Assembly (NCBI GenBank): GCA_034505495.1
Contig: JAPDQV010000037.1
Span: forward strand, 1 to 35,890
Reading direction: 5' to 3'
Length of the DNA: 35,890 nt
Origin: a candidate division KSB1 bacterium
GTDB taxonomy: Bacteria > Zhuqueibacterota > Zhuqueibacteria > Residuimicrobiales > Krinioviventaceae
The notes below the pieces were generated by a model, which worked only from the letters and a program-made list of their open reading frames with translations, did not search any database and was not told the DNA's origin. This document shows positions 17,620 to 27,449 of this stretch, one piece after another. The translations under genes and the position numbers were made by a program. Numbering within the stretch: the stretch's first letter is position 1; each line of letters begins with the position of its first letter.

Positions 17620-17630
17620 CGAGATAAGGG

Positions 17631-19196
17631 TTATTTTCTGCGCTTGGTATAGACGTAAACGCCGGTGCCGAAGCATGCCAGCGGCAACAAAATGACTCCC
17701 ACCCACAGCATCAGCTTGGACTGCTGAGCGGTGAGGCTAAGCCGGCGATTCTCCGGATCGCGCGGTCGGATGCTCACCAGATCTTCTTCTTCCGCCAGCC
17801 AGTTCAGCACGTTCATGAACAGGTTGCCGTTGGCCTGGAAGTTAAAGTAGCCGTTCATGGCAAAGTCCGAATCGCCGAAAACGGCCAGGCGCGTCTTGAC
17901 CTCGCCGAGACCCAGGTTGTACTGATCGTTGACTGCAGTCGGTTTTTCCGCCGCTTTTTCGGCGACGGTGAGAATCGACAGCGGACCCATCTGATCGACG
18001 CCGGGGTTATAGCCGACCTGAGCGCCCATGCGCAGCGGCGTGGTCTCGCCCCAGCTGCTGCTGCTCGTCTTGGCAATTTCGGTAACCGTAACGTCACCCG
18101 AGACATCATCTTTGCGCGACACGGAGCGGGCTTCCGAGAAAAGCGTCATCATGCCTTGAAAGCCTTCCGAGATCGTGTGCTTTTCGTAATTGGTCACGAT
18201 CGGCATGATGGGCCCGGCGCCGAACAGTTGACCGACCGGCGACAGCTCGACGATAAAGTTGTTGTCGACGCGGATGCCGTACTGGGCCGCCAACTCGCCG
18301 TAACTCGAAGGCGATTCCGGATCGAGCATCATCAACAGCTTGCCGCCGCGCTTGAGGTACGCTTCGATCTTGCTGCGTTCGGGCGGCAGCAGATCGGTCT
18401 TGGGACCGGCAATGATCAACAGCGCGCAATCGGAAGGAATCGAGTCGGGCGGCTGAATCAAGAGGATTTTTTCCACCTGGTAATTCAGCTCGTCGATGGC
18501 CGCCTTGGCTTTGCTCAGGCCGTCCTGCTGCGTATTCTCATAATCTTTTTCGCCATGGCCCGTCGTGAAATAGATCTTTTTCACGCCTTCGCGGGTGACT
18601 TTGATGATGGCGTTGGTCAGTTCCTGCTCCGAAACGGTGTTGATCTTTTCCTGCTTGTCGCGACATTCGACGACGATGGTGTTGTAGGTCTTGATGCCGT
18701 AGCGTTTGGCTTCGACCGGCTTTTTATCGGGATCGATGAATTCATAGCTCAGCCGCTGCGAAAAGTGGCTGTATTCGGTCAACAGTTCGCTCAGCTGTTT
18801 CTCTTCGCCCGACTTGAAAAAGCCGATGACTTTGACGTCTGCCTTGAGGTTCTTCAGCACCTTACGCGTCTGTTCGGAGAGGCTAAAGACCTTGGCTGCG
18901 GTGGCATCATAGCGATACGAGAAACGGTTGGCAAAAATATTGATGACGACTAGGATGCCGAGCAACAGCAGGATCATCATGGCCGCATTGCTGCCGAATT
19001 TGGCTGAACGGCTCGACAGCCCCGTCTTGATGGCTTCGAAACGAAGGATGACGAATGCAATCAAAAGGACGAGTCCCAAACCCAGGAGCACGCCCACGGC
19101 GATGTTGATTTTAGTATAGATCGAATAAACGACCAGTCCGATGAAAATGGACAGCAGGCCCAGGAGTCCGATGAGAGAAGCATATTTTTTCATCAT
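17631..19196 (-). CDS. GldG-like ABC-exporter auxiliary protein
   Basis: A 521-residue protein with two or three N-terminal helices, a large soluble region and a C-terminal helix followed by YTKRRK. The segment RFSYRYDATAAKVFSLSEQT and later YFTTGHGEKDYEN and LLMMLDPESPSSYGELAAQYG match the ABC-transporter auxiliary family (PF09822) to which gliding protein GldG belongs. The start at 19196 uses GGAGGGGAAG and forms an ATGA overlap with the permease stop. In Flavobacterium GldFG act with GldA in gliding; gliding here cannot be claimed. It more generally pairs with an ABC-2 permease and ATPase to act on the envelope. Confidence 0.9.
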   Translation of the reverse strand: MMKKYASLIGLLGLLSIFIGLVVYSIYTKINIAVGVLLGLGLVLLIAFVILRFEAIKTGLSSRSAKFGSNAAMMILLLLGILVVINIFANRFSYRYDATAAKVFSLSEQTRKVLKNLKADVKVIGFFKSGEEKQLSELLTEYSHFSQRLSYEFIDPDKKPVEAKRYGIKTYNTIVVECRDKQEKINTVSEQELTNAIIKVTREGVKKIYFTTGHGEKDYENTQQDGLSKAKAAIDELNYQVEKILLIQPPDSIPSDCALLIIAGPKTDLLPPERSKIEAYLKRGGKLLMMLDPESPSSYGELAAQYGIRVDNNFIVELSPVGQLFGAGPIMPIVTNYEKHTISEGFQGMMTLFSEARSVSRKDDVSGDVTVTEIAKTSSSSWGETTPLRMGAQVGYNPGVDQMGPLSILTVAEKAAEKPTAVNDQYNLGLGEVKTRLAVFGDSDFAMNGYFNFQANGNLFMNVLNWLAEEEDLVSIRPRDPENRRLSLTAQQSKLMLWVGVILLPLACFGTGVYVYTKRRK

Positions 19197-19978
19197 CTTC
19201 CCCTCCATCTCGACGATTCAATGGACACGTAGGAAAGAAAGAGTCCCATAAAGATAAAGCTGAGATAGAACACGATATGCTTGGTGTCGAGCACGCCTTT
19301 GGCGAAATCGTCGAAATGTTCGATCAGCGAAAAGTTGGTCAGCAGCTCGCCCAAGTTGGGACTGACGAATCCGGACACCCAGCCGATCGCCCAGAAGAAG
19401 AGGATAAAGACGAACGAGCTTACAGCGGCGATGATCTGGTTGTCCGTCAGAGTCGAGAAAAAGAGGCCGAAGGAAAGATAAGACAAGCCGAGGAGAAAGA
19501 GTCCCAGATAGCCGGTGAGCACCGAACCGACCTCCGGCTTGCCGTAGAGAAAGAGAAACAGAACAAAAAGGGCCGTGCCCGCCAGCATCACCAGATAGAG
19601 CAGGGCGGCCGCGGTGAATTTGCCCAAAATCGCCTGCGTGTTGGTCACCGGCGAGGTCATGAGCAGCTCGATGGTGCCGGTGCGTTTCTCTTCAGAGTAG
19701 AGGCGCATGGTCACCAAAGGCAGGAAAAAAAGCGCGAAAAGGCTCATATTATGCAAAATCGGCCGAATCGCCATCAGGTTGACGTTTAGATTCGGCGGCG
19801 CCATTCGGTAATATTGCGCCTGCATATCGTAGCGCAGGCAGAGCTGCACAAAATTCGATACAATCAGGTAAAAGAAAAGTCCGGACAAGGCGATAAACAG
19901 GCCGATCACGACATAGGCGACCGGCGAAGTGAAATAGGACTTTAATTCTCTATGCAAAATTGCGGCAAAGTTTCTCAT
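19193..19978 (-). CDS. ABC-2 type permease, GldF-like
   Basis: A 261-residue, six-helix permease. The start (FAAILHRELKSYFTSPVAYVV) and the segment LYSEEKRTGTIELLMTSPVT are characteristic of ABC-2 membrane proteins of the GldF/NosY type. The last helix is followed by SSRWRGR. It overlaps both the ATPase gene (4 bases, ATGA) and the GldG-like gene (4 bases), so the three are tightly coupled. It would form the membrane channel of the exporter; no substrate can be read from the sequence. Confidence 0.93.
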   Translation of the reverse strand: MRNFAAILHRELKSYFTSPVAYVVIGLFIALSGLFFYLIVSNFVQLCLRYDMQAQYYRMAPPNLNVNLMAIRPILHNMSLFALFFLPLVTMRLYSEEKRTGTIELLMTSPVTNTQAILGKFTAAALLYLVMLAGTALFVLFLFLYGKPEVGSVLTGYLGLFLLGLSYLSFGLFFSTLTDNQIIAAVSSFVFILFFWAIGWVSGFVSPNLGELLTNFSLIEHFDDFAKGVLDTKHIVFYLSFIFMGLFLSYVSIESSRWRGR

Positions 19979-20922
19979 TGCTTCACGCCCTCCTCTTTGG
20001 TGGTCAGTTGCAGGAACACATCTTCGAGGCTGACGTCCTCAGCTTTGAGTTCATACAAAGGCCATTGCTGGGAAACGATGAGACGCGCCATTTCGGGGCG
20101 CAGATCCTTGTCGTGGGTGCTTTCCAAAAGCAGGGCTGTGTAATCGCCGCCGTCTTTTTGGCGACTGATGCTGCGCACGCCGGGCAGCTGCGACAGCTTT
20201 TCGCTGACCGCCTCGAAAGGTGCATCGACAATCACCGAATAACGGTGCGCGCCGCTGTGTTTGCGGGTCAGGTTCTCGGTGCTGTCTTGAGCGACGATGC
20301 GGCCTTTGTTGATGATGATGACGCGCTCGCAGGTCATGCTGACTTCCGGCAGAATATGCGTGCTGAGAATGATCGTGTGCGAACCCGCGAGGCTTTTGAT
20401 CAACTGCCGGACTTCGATGATCTGATTGGGGTCCAATCCGACGGTCGGCTCGTCGAGAATCAGCACCTCCGGATTGTGCACGAGCGCCTGGGCCAGTCCC
20501 ACGCGCTGTTTGTATCCTTTGGAAAGATATCGGATTACCCGATCGGCAACGTCGGCGATCGCCGTCTTTTCCATGGCCTGCTTGACGGCCTGTTTCCGAT
20601 CCACCGGCGATACGCCCTTGATTTTGGCCACAAAATCCAAAAAATCCTTGACGCGCATTTCCTGATAGAGCGGCGGATTCTCCGGTAAATAACCGATGCG
20701 CTTTCGAACCTGCATGGACTGTTCATGCACGTCAAAGCCGGCAACGGTCGCGGTTCCAGAAGTGGCCGGCAAAAAGGTGGTCAAAATGCGCATGGTGGTC
20801 GTCTTGCCGGCCGCGTTCGGGCCGAGAAAGCCGACGATTTCGCCCTTCTCCACCTCAAAAGAGACATCTTGAACCGCACTGACATTACCAAAGAACCGCG
20901 ATACATGTTGCACTTGGATCAT
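19975..20922 (-). CDS. ABC transporter ATP-binding protein, GldA-like
   Basis: A 315-residue ATPase. Walker A GPNAAGKTT is at 34-42, the signature reads LSKGYKQR at 133-140 (K replaces the commoner G/Q, frequent in this subfamily), Walker B VLILDEP is at 153-159 and the switch histidine is in LSTHIL. A C-terminal extension of about 80 residues (HRYSVIVDAPFEAV onward) is typical of ABC-2 exporter ATPases. AAAGGAGG precedes the ATG. The 58-base gap after rpsO contains no terminator, so the module is probably read through from the ribosomal gene. Confidence 0.95.
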   Translation of the reverse strand: MIQVQHVSRFFGNVSAVQDVSFEVEKGEIVGFLGPNAAGKTTTMRILTTFLPATSGTATVAGFDVHEQSMQVRKRIGYLPENPPLYQEMRVKDFLDFVAKIKGVSPVDRKQAVKQAMEKTAIADVADRVIRYLSKGYKQRVGLAQALVHNPEVLILDEPTVGLDPNQIIEVRQLIKSLAGSHTIILSTHILPEVSMTCERVIIINKGRIVAQDSTENLTRKHSGAHRYSVIVDAPFEAVSEKLSQLPGVRSISRQKDGGDYTALLLESTHDKDLRPEMARLIVSQQWPLYELKAEDVSLEDVFLQLTTKEEGVKQ

Positions 20923-20980
20923 GGAATAGACCTCCTTTCATGAATGGGCCAGGCAACAGAATCGGCTTTTGGTATCCAAA

Positions 20981-21250
20981 CTATCGACGGATGCCTAATT
21001 TTTCGATGAGAGCACGATATTCGTTGATATCCTGATTTTTCAGATAGTTGAGCAGACGGCGGCGCTTGCCGACCATCTTGAGAAGACCGCGGCGCGAATG
21101 ATGATCCTTGGGATGCGCTTGAAAGTGCTTGGTCAGGTCATTGATGCGCGCAGTCAGCAGTGCGATCTGCACCGCAGGGCTGCCGGTATCCGACGGGTCT
21201 TTGCCGTACTCGGCAATCAGGGCAGCCTTTTGTTCCTTGGTCATCGTCAT
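20981..21250 (-). CDS. rpsO: Ribosomal protein S15
   Basis: An 89-residue protein of exact family length, with the S15 hallmarks [24 protein letters not shown] and the [21 protein letters not shown] segment that contacts 16S rRNA. The ATG shares one base with the ribF stop (TAATG), so the two are coupled; a second in-frame ATG at 21244 (MTKEQK) is an alternative start. S15 binds the central domain of 16S rRNA and in E. coli represses its own translation; no such leader is obvious here because the start is buried in ribF. Confidence 0.97.
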   Translation of the reverse strand: MTMTKEQKAALIAEYGKDPSDTGSPAVQIALLTARINDLTKHFQAHPKDHHSRRGLLKMVGKRRRLLNYLKNQDINEYRALIEKLGIRR

Positions 21251-22194
21251 TAGGGAATTCCTCCTTGTTCCAATACAGTTATGGCTTGTTTTACGTCCAA
21301 ATCAATTTGCTCGGCCAGTTCCTGCGGCGAATCGAACTTTTGATCCTGCCGCAGAAAATGGTAAAAGTGTATTTCCAATTCGCGACCGTAGAGATCGCCG
21401 GAATAGCCGGGTATATGGACTTCGGCGACTTTTTCGGTGCCGTCGAACGTCGGCCGAACGCCCACATAGGTGGCCGAATTGAGCAGTCTGCCGCCGAGTT
21501 GGACCCGGGTAGCATAGATCCCCTCGCGCGGCATCAACTTGTAACGCGAAGAGGGTCTGAGGTTGGCGGTCGGGAAACCCAGCTTTCTGCCCCAGCCGGC
21601 GCCCTCTACAACTCGACCTTTGAATGAATAGGGCCGACCGAGCAGAACCGCGGCACGTTCAACCTGTCCTTCGCTCAGCGCGCGGCGAATGGCCGTGCTG
21701 CTGACGGGAATACCGTCGATCGTCAACGGCGGCACAACCTGGACAGCAAAACCGAGCTCCTGCCCCAGGCGTTCGAGCAGCTCCGGGGTACCCTCTTTGC
21801 CGCGTCCGAACATATGATCCGCGCCGACCACAACCTTTTTGGCGCCCCAGCGGCCGACCAGATCACGACGGACAAACTCCTCAGCGGGCGTGTCCGCAAA
21901 GACAAGCGTAAAGTTGGCGACGATCAAATAGTCCACGCCGAGCGACTTGAGCACTGCGATTTTTTCTTCGATGGTCGTCAACACACCGATCTTTTCGCCT
22001 TCCTGCGGCGCAAACACCAATTTCGGCGGCGGCTCAAAAGTGACGACCGCCGAAGCGATGCCCATGGCTTTGGCGTCGCTTACGACTCCCCTGATCACTT
22101 CCTGGTGGCCGCGGTGCACGCCGTCAAATGTACCTACCGTGATGACGGTGCCGCGCGACGGCACGCGCTCTGTCAAATTCCAAATGATCTTCAA
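21250..22194 (-). CDS. ribF: Bifunctional riboflavin kinase / FAD synthetase
   Basis: Makes FMN from riboflavin and then FAD. The 314-residue protein has the N-terminal adenylyltransferase site [10 protein letters not shown] (21-30) and the [10 protein letters not shown] motif, then the riboflavin-kinase domain from about 185 ([20 protein letters not shown]). Length is normal. Start overlaps the truB stop by 4 bases, stop overlaps rpsO by 1. The truB-ribF-rpsO order is widespread among bacteria. Confidence 0.96.
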   Translation of the reverse strand: MKIIWNLTERVPSRGTVITVGTFDGVHRGHQEVIRGVVSDAKAMGIASAVVTFEPPPKLVFAPQEGEKIGVLTTIEEKIAVLKSLGVDYLIVANFTLVFADTPAEEFVRRDLVGRWGAKKVVVGADHMFGRGKEGTPELLERLGQELGFAVQVVPPLTIDGIPVSSTAIRRALSEGQVERAAVLLGRPYSFKGRVVEGAGWGRKLGFPTANLRPSSRYKLMPREGIYATRVQLGGRLLNSATYVGVRPTFDGTEKVAEVHIPGYSGDLYGRELEIHFYHFLRQDQKFDSPQELAEQIDLDVKQAITVLEQGGIP

Positions 22195-22916
22195 ACTCTG
22201 CTTCCACTTCTGTATTGGCTTTCAAGTGCCTCAATCGAGAGAGCATCCTCGATCTTGAAGGGACCGATACGCGTGCGCGTCAGGCGTTTCAAATAGCCGA
22301 TCTCTCCCAAAGCATAAGCCAGATCGCGCACCAGCGAGCGAATGTACACGCCTTTTGAGCAAACTGCCCGCAAATGCAGCCGGGGCCAGGCCGATTCCAA
22401 AAGCTCCAGCGCATAAATCGTCACCCACCGTTTGGGCAATTCGAACGGCACGCCGCTGCGCGCCAACTGATAAGCCCGCCGCCCGGCAACATGAACGGCA
22501 GAAAAAGCCGGGGGTGTTTGCTCGATCACACCGACAAAGCGCTGCAAAGTTTGTTGGAGAAGGTCCCGATCGAGAGAGGCAGGTACTTTGCGCTGCACGA
22601 TCTTTCCGCTTAAATCCAATGTATCCGTTTCCACGCCCAATTCCATGAGCAGCCGGTATTCCTTTTCCATTCCCATCAGTTCGGCGATCCTTCGCGTTCC
22701 TTCTCGGCCGACGCCTAAAAGCAGCACTCCGTCGGCCAAGGGATCAAGCGTTCCGGCATGTCCGATTTTCTCAACCCCCAACAGGCGCTTTGCCCTTCGC
22801 ACCACATCGTTCGAAGTCCAGCCGATCGGCTTGCAAAGATTGAGCACGGTGCCGTCCTCGGCCGCTCCCGCCGATGAAAAGCTGCCCGCTTTCGTCCGCT
22901 CAAGAGGTCTCTTCAT
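22191..22916 (-). CDS. truB: tRNA pseudouridine(55) synthase
   Basis: Forms the universal pseudouridine 55 of the tRNA T loop. Catalytic Asp58 lies in GHAGTLDPLADGVLLLGVG; the KPIGWTSNDVV motif is at about 29-39 and the KGVYIRSLVRDLA motif is near the end. The protein is 241 residues, some 70 shorter than E. coli TruB, and stops after the TRTRIGPFKIEDA segment: the C-terminal PUA-type domain is absent, as in several FCB-group and other short TruB forms. The start overlaps the rbfA 3' end by 17 bases. Confidence 0.95.
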   Translation of the reverse strand: MKRPLERTKAGSFSSAGAAEDGTVLNLCKPIGWTSNDVVRRAKRLLGVEKIGHAGTLDPLADGVLLLGVGREGTRRIAELMGMEKEYRLLMELGVETDTLDLSGKIVQRKVPASLDRDLLQQTLQRFVGVIEQTPPAFSAVHVAGRRAYQLARSGVPFELPKRWVTIYALELLESAWPRLHLRAVCSKGVYIRSLVRDLAYALGEIGYLKRLTRTRIGPFKIEDALSIEALESQYRSGSRV

Positions 22917-23250
22917 GCAGCTTTTTGATTAATCTCTCGATGTGATCGGCATATTCGATGGAATCATCGTAGCAAAAAGTAATTGTCGGGACAAAGCGGA
23001 GTGTGAGTACTGCGCCGATCTCCGACCGGATATAACCTTTGGCGCGATCGAAAGCCTTTGCGGCGTTCTGCTTTTTCTGCTGATCGCCGTAAACGCTGTA
23101 ATAAATTTTTGCATGCCGCACGTCGTCGCTTACCTTCACTTTGGTGATCGTAACCTGATGGAGAGCCGGATCCTTCAGCTCCCGAATCATCATCTCGCCG
23201 ATCTTTTCGTGAATGACCGAAGCGACGCGGTCGGCCCGTTTGTATCTCAT
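22900..23250 (-). CDS. rbfA: Ribosome-binding factor A
   Basis: A 116-residue KH-fold factor for late 30S maturation and cold adaptation. Family features include the RVASVIHEKIGEMMIRELKDP start, the VTITKVKVSDDVRHAKIYYSV core and the FVPTITFCYDDS strand before the last helix. AAGAAGGA precedes the ATG. It lies between the DUF503 gene (9-base gap) and truB (overlap), the usual place in infB-rbfA-truB operons. Confidence 0.95.
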   Translation of the reverse strand: MRYKRADRVASVIHEKIGEMMIRELKDPALHQVTITKVKVSDDVRHAKIYYSVYGDQQKKQNAAKAFDRAKGYIRSEIGAVLTLRFVPTITFCYDDSIEYADHIERLIKKLHEETS

Positions 23251-23259
23251 AGGTCCTTC

Positions 23260-23541
23260 TTATAAAATTTCGAGAGTATGATCGACGATCTCGATGCCGT
23301 CCTGATCATCCAGAAAATTTAACACCTGCGCCATGGCCTGATCGAGAAACCGCTTTTCGTTTGCCACCATGGCGACGCCGATCACCGATCGCTGGAGCAG
23401 GTCGTTGTAGTCGATCTCGGCCACCGAAACGTTGAATTTGTTCTGCAGCCTCTGCTTGAGGCTGCCGATGACCATGCGCTTCCGCTTGAGCGAATCGCTG
23501 TCCGGAATTAAAAATTCGACTTGCAGGGCTCCGATCAGCAT
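23260..23541 (-). CDS. DUF503 family protein (YlxP-like)
   Basis: A 93-residue protein with the DUF503 (PF04456) pattern: an initial strand IGALQVEFLIPDSDSLKRKR, then VIGSLKQRLQNKFNVSVAEID and a VGVAMVANE-like strand. The family is commonly found between infB and rbfA and has been tied loosely to ribosome biogenesis, but its function is not settled. Its ATG shares one base with the infB stop (TAATG). Confidence 0.92.
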   Translation of the reverse strand: MLIGALQVEFLIPDSDSLKRKRMVIGSLKQRLQNKFNVSVAEIDYNDLLQRSVIGVAMVANEKRFLDQAMAQVLNFLDDQDGIEIVDHTLEIL

Positions 23542-26138
23542 TACAGGGACCGTTTCTCTTCAACCACTTCGTAAGCTTCGATGATATCGCCAACCTTGAT
23601 GTCGCTGAATTTATCGATACAGAGACCGCACTCGAACCCGGCCTGAACCTCGCGCACATCGTCCTTGAACCGCTTCAGCGAAGCAATGGAGCCCTCGTGC
23701 AGCAGCCGATCATCCCGGTAGAGGCGAACTTTGTTGTTTCGGGCAATTTTGCCGGAGACTACATAGCAGCCGGCAACGGTGCCGATTTTTGGCACCTTGA
23801 ACGTCTGCCGTACTTCGAGGGTTCCCACGATGCGCTCGGAAATTGTGGGCGACAAAAAGCCCTCCAACGCCGCCTTGACTTCGTCTATGATGTCGTAAAT
23901 GACGGTATAGGTTCGAATATCGACTTTATCCCGTTCCGCCAGTTGTCGAGCTTTGAGGGTCGGGCGGACGTTAAAGCCGATAATGATGGCGTCGGAGGCG
24001 GAGGCCAACAGCACGTCCGATTCGGTAATGGCGCCCACGCCCTTGTGAATCGTGTCGACCGCCACCTCTTCGGTCGCCAGTTTTTGCAGCGAGTCAAAGA
24101 TCGCTTCCAGCGAGCCGTCGACGTCCGTTTTAAGAATAACCTTGAGCTGCTTGAGCTGACCTTTTTGGATCTGACGGGAAATTTCGTCGAGCGTACGCGG
24201 CCTGGTGCTCAAGCGTTCCAATTCACGCTTCAGCTGTTGCCGCTTTTGACTGATTTCCTTGGTGTCGCGCTCGCTCTTGAGTACGACCAGCTTGTCGCCG
24301 GGCTGCGGACGGCCGTCGAATCCGAATACCTTGACCGGCCGCGACGGCCCGGCCTCTTTAACACGGCGATCGCGTTCATCCGTCATGTAGCGCACTTTAC
24401 CGCTCTGATCGCCCGCAATGAACGGATCGCCGACGCGCAGTGTGCCGTTCTGTACCAATACCGTCGCCGAAACACCCTTGCCTTTATCGAAATGCGATTC
24501 AATGATGACGCCCCGCGCGCGGCGGTTCGGATTGGCTTTCAGCTCCAAAATGTCCGCTTCGAGCAGGATTTTTTCCAAAAGCTTATCGACATTCAATCCC
24601 GTCTTGGCCGAGATCTCCACACTTTGATATTTGCCGCCCCACTCTTCCACCAATACTCCATGTTCGGCCAACTGTTTGCGAATCAGATCGGGATTGGCGT
24701 TCGGTTTGTCGATCTTGTTGATGGCGACGATGATGGGCACATTGGCGGCTTTGGCATGACTGATGGCTTCGACCGTCTGCGGCATGACGCTGTCGTCCGC
24801 GGCAACCACCAAAACTACGATGTCAGTAGCCTGAGCGCCGCGCGCGCGCATGGCGGTAAACGCTTCGTGACCCGGCGTATCCAAAAAGGTAATTTCCCGT
24901 CCGTCGACCGTCACTTCGTAAGCGCCGATGTGTTGGGTGATACCGCCCGCCTCGCCGGCAATGATGTTGCTCTCACGGATACGGTCCAACAACGAGGTCT
25001 TGCCGTGATCGACATGGCCCATAATGGTAACCACCGGCGGTCGCGGCACCAATTGCGCGGGATCATCCTCTTCTTCCTCTTCAATCAGCTCTTCGTCCGG
25101 CGCCACCGTCTCAACTTGGAAACCGAAATCTTCAGCCAAAAGGGTCACGGCATCAAGATCCAATCTCTGGTTGATGGTCACCATCATGCCCAAGTCCATG
25201 CAGCGGCGAATAACCTCCTTGACCTCCACCCCCATCAGCTTGGCCATTTCGGCAGGCGACATGGACGAGCTGACGCGAATGACGCGTGCCTCTTCATACT
25301 GCTCCTCCTCTTCTTCCTCCTCGCGCCGCCGCTTGCGCTTACCGCGACCCGCTTCCTCCATGGAAGCAAACGTCTGACGGATCGACGCCTCAATTTCCTC
25401 GTCGTTGAAAACCGGCCGCGGTTTCTTTTTCTTTTTCTTCTTTTCTTTTTTGGGCTTTATGATCTCAAGGAGCTCTTCTTCAAGCGCCTCTTCACCCTTT
25501 TTCTTTTTATCTTTGGCCTTTTTCTTCTTTTCTTTCTTTTTCGCTTCGCCTTCCGGCTTGGGCTTTTCGACGGCAACTTCCGTCTCGACAGCAACCGGCG
25601 CTGCTGCTTCGACTTCTTCCGCCTCTACCGGCTCCGGCCGATGTTCCGGCACTTCGCGCTTTGCCTTTTCCTGTTCTTTCGGAGGAATTTCGATCACTCG
25701 AATCGTCGGACGGCGCGGCTTGGCAGGCTTTTGCTCCGCGACCGGTTCTATTGCCGGAGCCTCCACAACCGGTGTCTCTCCAACGATAGGAGCCGCGGGC
25801 TGTTTCTTTTCCGCTGCGCCCCGTTTGCCGAGAGCAGGCTTTTGCGCCACCAACTCGGTCGCCACCCGCAGCCGCTCTTCCAGCTCGCGTCGAGCCCGCT
25901 CCGCCTCTTCCTGCTCTTTTGCCTGCTTTTCACGCAGCAAACGACGAAATTCGGTATCTTTATCCGCCGCCGCAGGTTTGCTCCCATACTTTTCTGCGAC
26001 GCGGGCGTACTCCTCATCCGTCAAAGGGCTGAGATAGTTGCGGACCTCGAACCCTTCGCTCGTTAAAAATTTAATGAGCTCCTGGGTGGAAATGTTGAAC
26101 TCTTTTGCGACTTGAAATAGTCTTTTGTTGGCAGACAA
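23541..26138 (-). CDS. infB: Translation initiation factor IF-2
   Basis: The GTPase that brings initiator tRNA to the 30S subunit and promotes subunit joining. The 865-residue product has an N-terminal IF2_N domain (1-50; [16 protein letters not shown]), a long charged linker (60-290) with lysine runs near 200-240 and a glutamate run near 273-279, a second IF2_N-like segment (about 293-345), then the GTPase: G1 GHVDHGKT (374-381), DTPGHE (420-425), NKID (474-477). The C-terminal initiator-tRNA domain ends at EVVEEKRSL. The charged linker is low complexity and explains the strong A/G bias at about 25300-25560. Confidence 0.98.
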   Translation of the reverse strand: MSANKRLFQVAKEFNISTQELIKFLTSEGFEVRNYLSPLTDEEYARVAEKYGSKPAAADKDTEFRRLLREKQAKEQEEAERARRELEERLRVATELVAQKPALGKRGAAEKKQPAAPIVGETPVVEAPAIEPVAEQKPAKPRRPTIRVIEIPPKEQEKAKREVPEHRPEPVEAEEVEAAAPVAVETEVAVEKPKPEGEAKKKEKKKKAKDKKKKGEEALEEELLEIIKPKKEKKKKKKKPRPVFNDEEIEASIRQTFASMEEAGRGKRKRRREEEEEEEQYEEARVIRVSSSMSPAEMAKLMGVEVKEVIRRCMDLGMMVTINQRLDLDAVTLLAEDFGFQVETVAPDEELIEEEEEDDPAQLVPRPPVVTIMGHVDHGKTSLLDRIRESNIIAGEAGGITQHIGAYEVTVDGREITFLDTPGHEAFTAMRARGAQATDIVVLVVAADDSVMPQTVEAISHAKAANVPIIVAINKIDKPNANPDLIRKQLAEHGVLVEEWGGKYQSVEISAKTGLNVDKLLEKILLEADILELKANPNRRARGVIIESHFDKGKGVSATVLVQNGTLRVGDPFIAGDQSGKVRYMTDERDRRVKEAGPSRPVKVFGFDGRPQPGDKLVVLKSERDTKEISQKRQQLKRELERLSTRPRTLDEISRQIQKGQLKQLKVILKTDVDGSLEAIFDSLQKLATEEVAVDTIHKGVGAITESDVLLASASDAIIIGFNVRPTLKARQLAERDKVDIRTYTVIYDIIDEVKAALEGFLSPTISERIVGTLEVRQTFKVPKIGTVAGCYVVSGKIARNNKVRLYRDDRLLHEGSIASLKRFKDDVREVQAGFECGLCIDKFSDIKVGDIIEAYEVVEEKRSL

Positions 26139-26192
26139 AAGCTACACTCCTGTAAATGTTATGGTGCAGACGGCACGACGATCCACGGCCGC

Positions 26193-27431
26193 TTAGGCTT
26201 TTTGACTTTCCAATATTTGAATAATTTTTTCGGCCTTTTTTTGCCCGATGCCGGGAAGTTCCATGAGCTTTTCGACACCGGCTTCCAAAACGCTTTCGAC
26301 GGTTTCATAACCGGCCAAATGCAGCGTATTGATGAGCTTCTCGGTCAGTCCCTCGGTTTCGGTCAAAGGCTTTCCGGCACCTTCCGCGGCCATCAGCTGA
26401 CGATATTCCTCTTCTTTCACAGTCTGGATATCATAACCGGTCAGACGCGCGGCCAATCGACGGTTGACGCCGCCCTTCCCGATCGCCAGCGAAATCTGGT
26501 CGTCGTCCAATACGGCAATGACGCGCCGCGCTTCCTCATCGATGGCAATGCGCTTGGGCTTTGCCGGACTCAGCGCACGGGTGATGAAAATCTCAGGCTC
26601 CGCGCTCCAGTTAATAATATCGATCTTTTCGTTGTTGATTTCCTTGACGATTTCCTGAATCCGCATGCCTTTCATGCCTACGCAGGCGCCGACCGCATCG
26701 ATGCGTTTATCATGAGAATAGACGGCGATCTTGGTCCGCTCCCCGGGCTCGCGCGCAATGCCTTTTATTTCGATGATGCCGTCGGCGATCTCCGGCACCT
26801 CGCGCTCGAACAGACGCACGATGAACATCGGATCTGCCCGAGATACGATGATCTCCGGCAGACGCGGCGTCTCCCGCACCTCTTTAATCAAAGCACGAAC
26901 AGTGTCGGCGCGGCGATAGCGTTCATTCGGAATCTGCTCCCGCTTCGGCATGATCAATTCCGTGCCGTCGGCGACAAGAAAGATTTCATCGCGATTGATT
27001 TGTCGAATATCGGCCTGGATAATCTCGCCGACGCGATTCTTGAACTCTTCATAAATGTGGACTTTTTCGACATCCTTGAGTTTTTGATTCAGATTCTGCT
27101 TGGCGCTCAGGATCAGGCGGCGGCCGAAAGATTCAATCGGGATAAACTCGAGGTATTCATCCCCGAGCTCATAGCTCGCTTCCTGGGCTTGCGCCGTCGC
27201 CAAATCCACTTGAGTCAGCTCATCCTCGACTTTTTCCACTACGGTCTTGATCACGCTGATCTCAATCTCGCCTTTCTCCAAATTGACAAACACATTAAAA
27301 TTATCCGTAGTGCCGTATTTCTTTTTGATCATCGCTAAAAAGATCTCTTCGATGATCTGGGTAAGGGTCTCTTTGTCCATGCCTTTCTCTTTGACAAGCG
27401 AGAGAAAGGCTTCTGAAATTTCACTTTTCAT
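26193..27431 (-). CDS. nusA: Transcription termination/antitermination factor NusA
   Basis: Binds RNA polymerase and modulates pausing, termination and antitermination. The 412-residue protein has the N-terminal polymerase-binding domain (1-130), an S1 domain (about 135-200; NRVGEIIQADIRQINRDEIFL), two KH domains (VGACVGMKGMRIQEIVKEI and SLAIGKGGVNRRLAARLTG) and a C-terminal helix-hairpin-helix domain (355-410; LMELPGIGQKKAEKII). The C-terminal domain replaces the acidic repeats of E. coli NusA. The small YlxR gene often found between nusA and infB is absent: that gap is only 54 bases. Confidence 0.97.
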   Translation of the reverse strand: MKSEISEAFLSLVKEKGMDKETLTQIIEEIFLAMIKKKYGTTDNFNVFVNLEKGEIEISVIKTVVEKVEDELTQVDLATAQAQEASYELGDEYLEFIPIESFGRRLILSAKQNLNQKLKDVEKVHIYEEFKNRVGEIIQADIRQINRDEIFLVADGTELIMPKREQIPNERYRRADTVRALIKEVRETPRLPEIIVSRADPMFIVRLFEREVPEIADGIIEIKGIAREPGERTKIAVYSHDKRIDAVGACVGMKGMRIQEIVKEINNEKIDIINWSAEPEIFITRALSPAKPKRIAIDEEARRVIAVLDDDQISLAIGKGGVNRRLAARLTGYDIQTVKEEEYRQLMAAEGAGKPLTETEGLTEKLINTLHLAGYETVESVLEAGVEKLMELPGIGQKKAEKIIQILESQKA

Positions 27432-27449
27432 TTGCTGTTCCCGATTCGT

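Noticed and set aside
25300..25560. Purine/pyrimidine-biased, repeat-like tract
   Set aside because: It encodes the Lys/Glu-rich linker of IF-2, common in this protein, and is not a separate repeat or array.
23697..26066. Long plus-strand open frame of 789 codons antisense to infB
   Set aside because: infB is unmistakable on the other strand; the antisense frame stays open because of the charged low-complexity linker and GC-rich third positions. Its product is Phe/Leu/Arg-rich with no motif.
26202..27338. Plus-strand open frame of 378 codons antisense to nusA
   Set aside because: Shadow of nusA, whose domains are clear on the minus strand.
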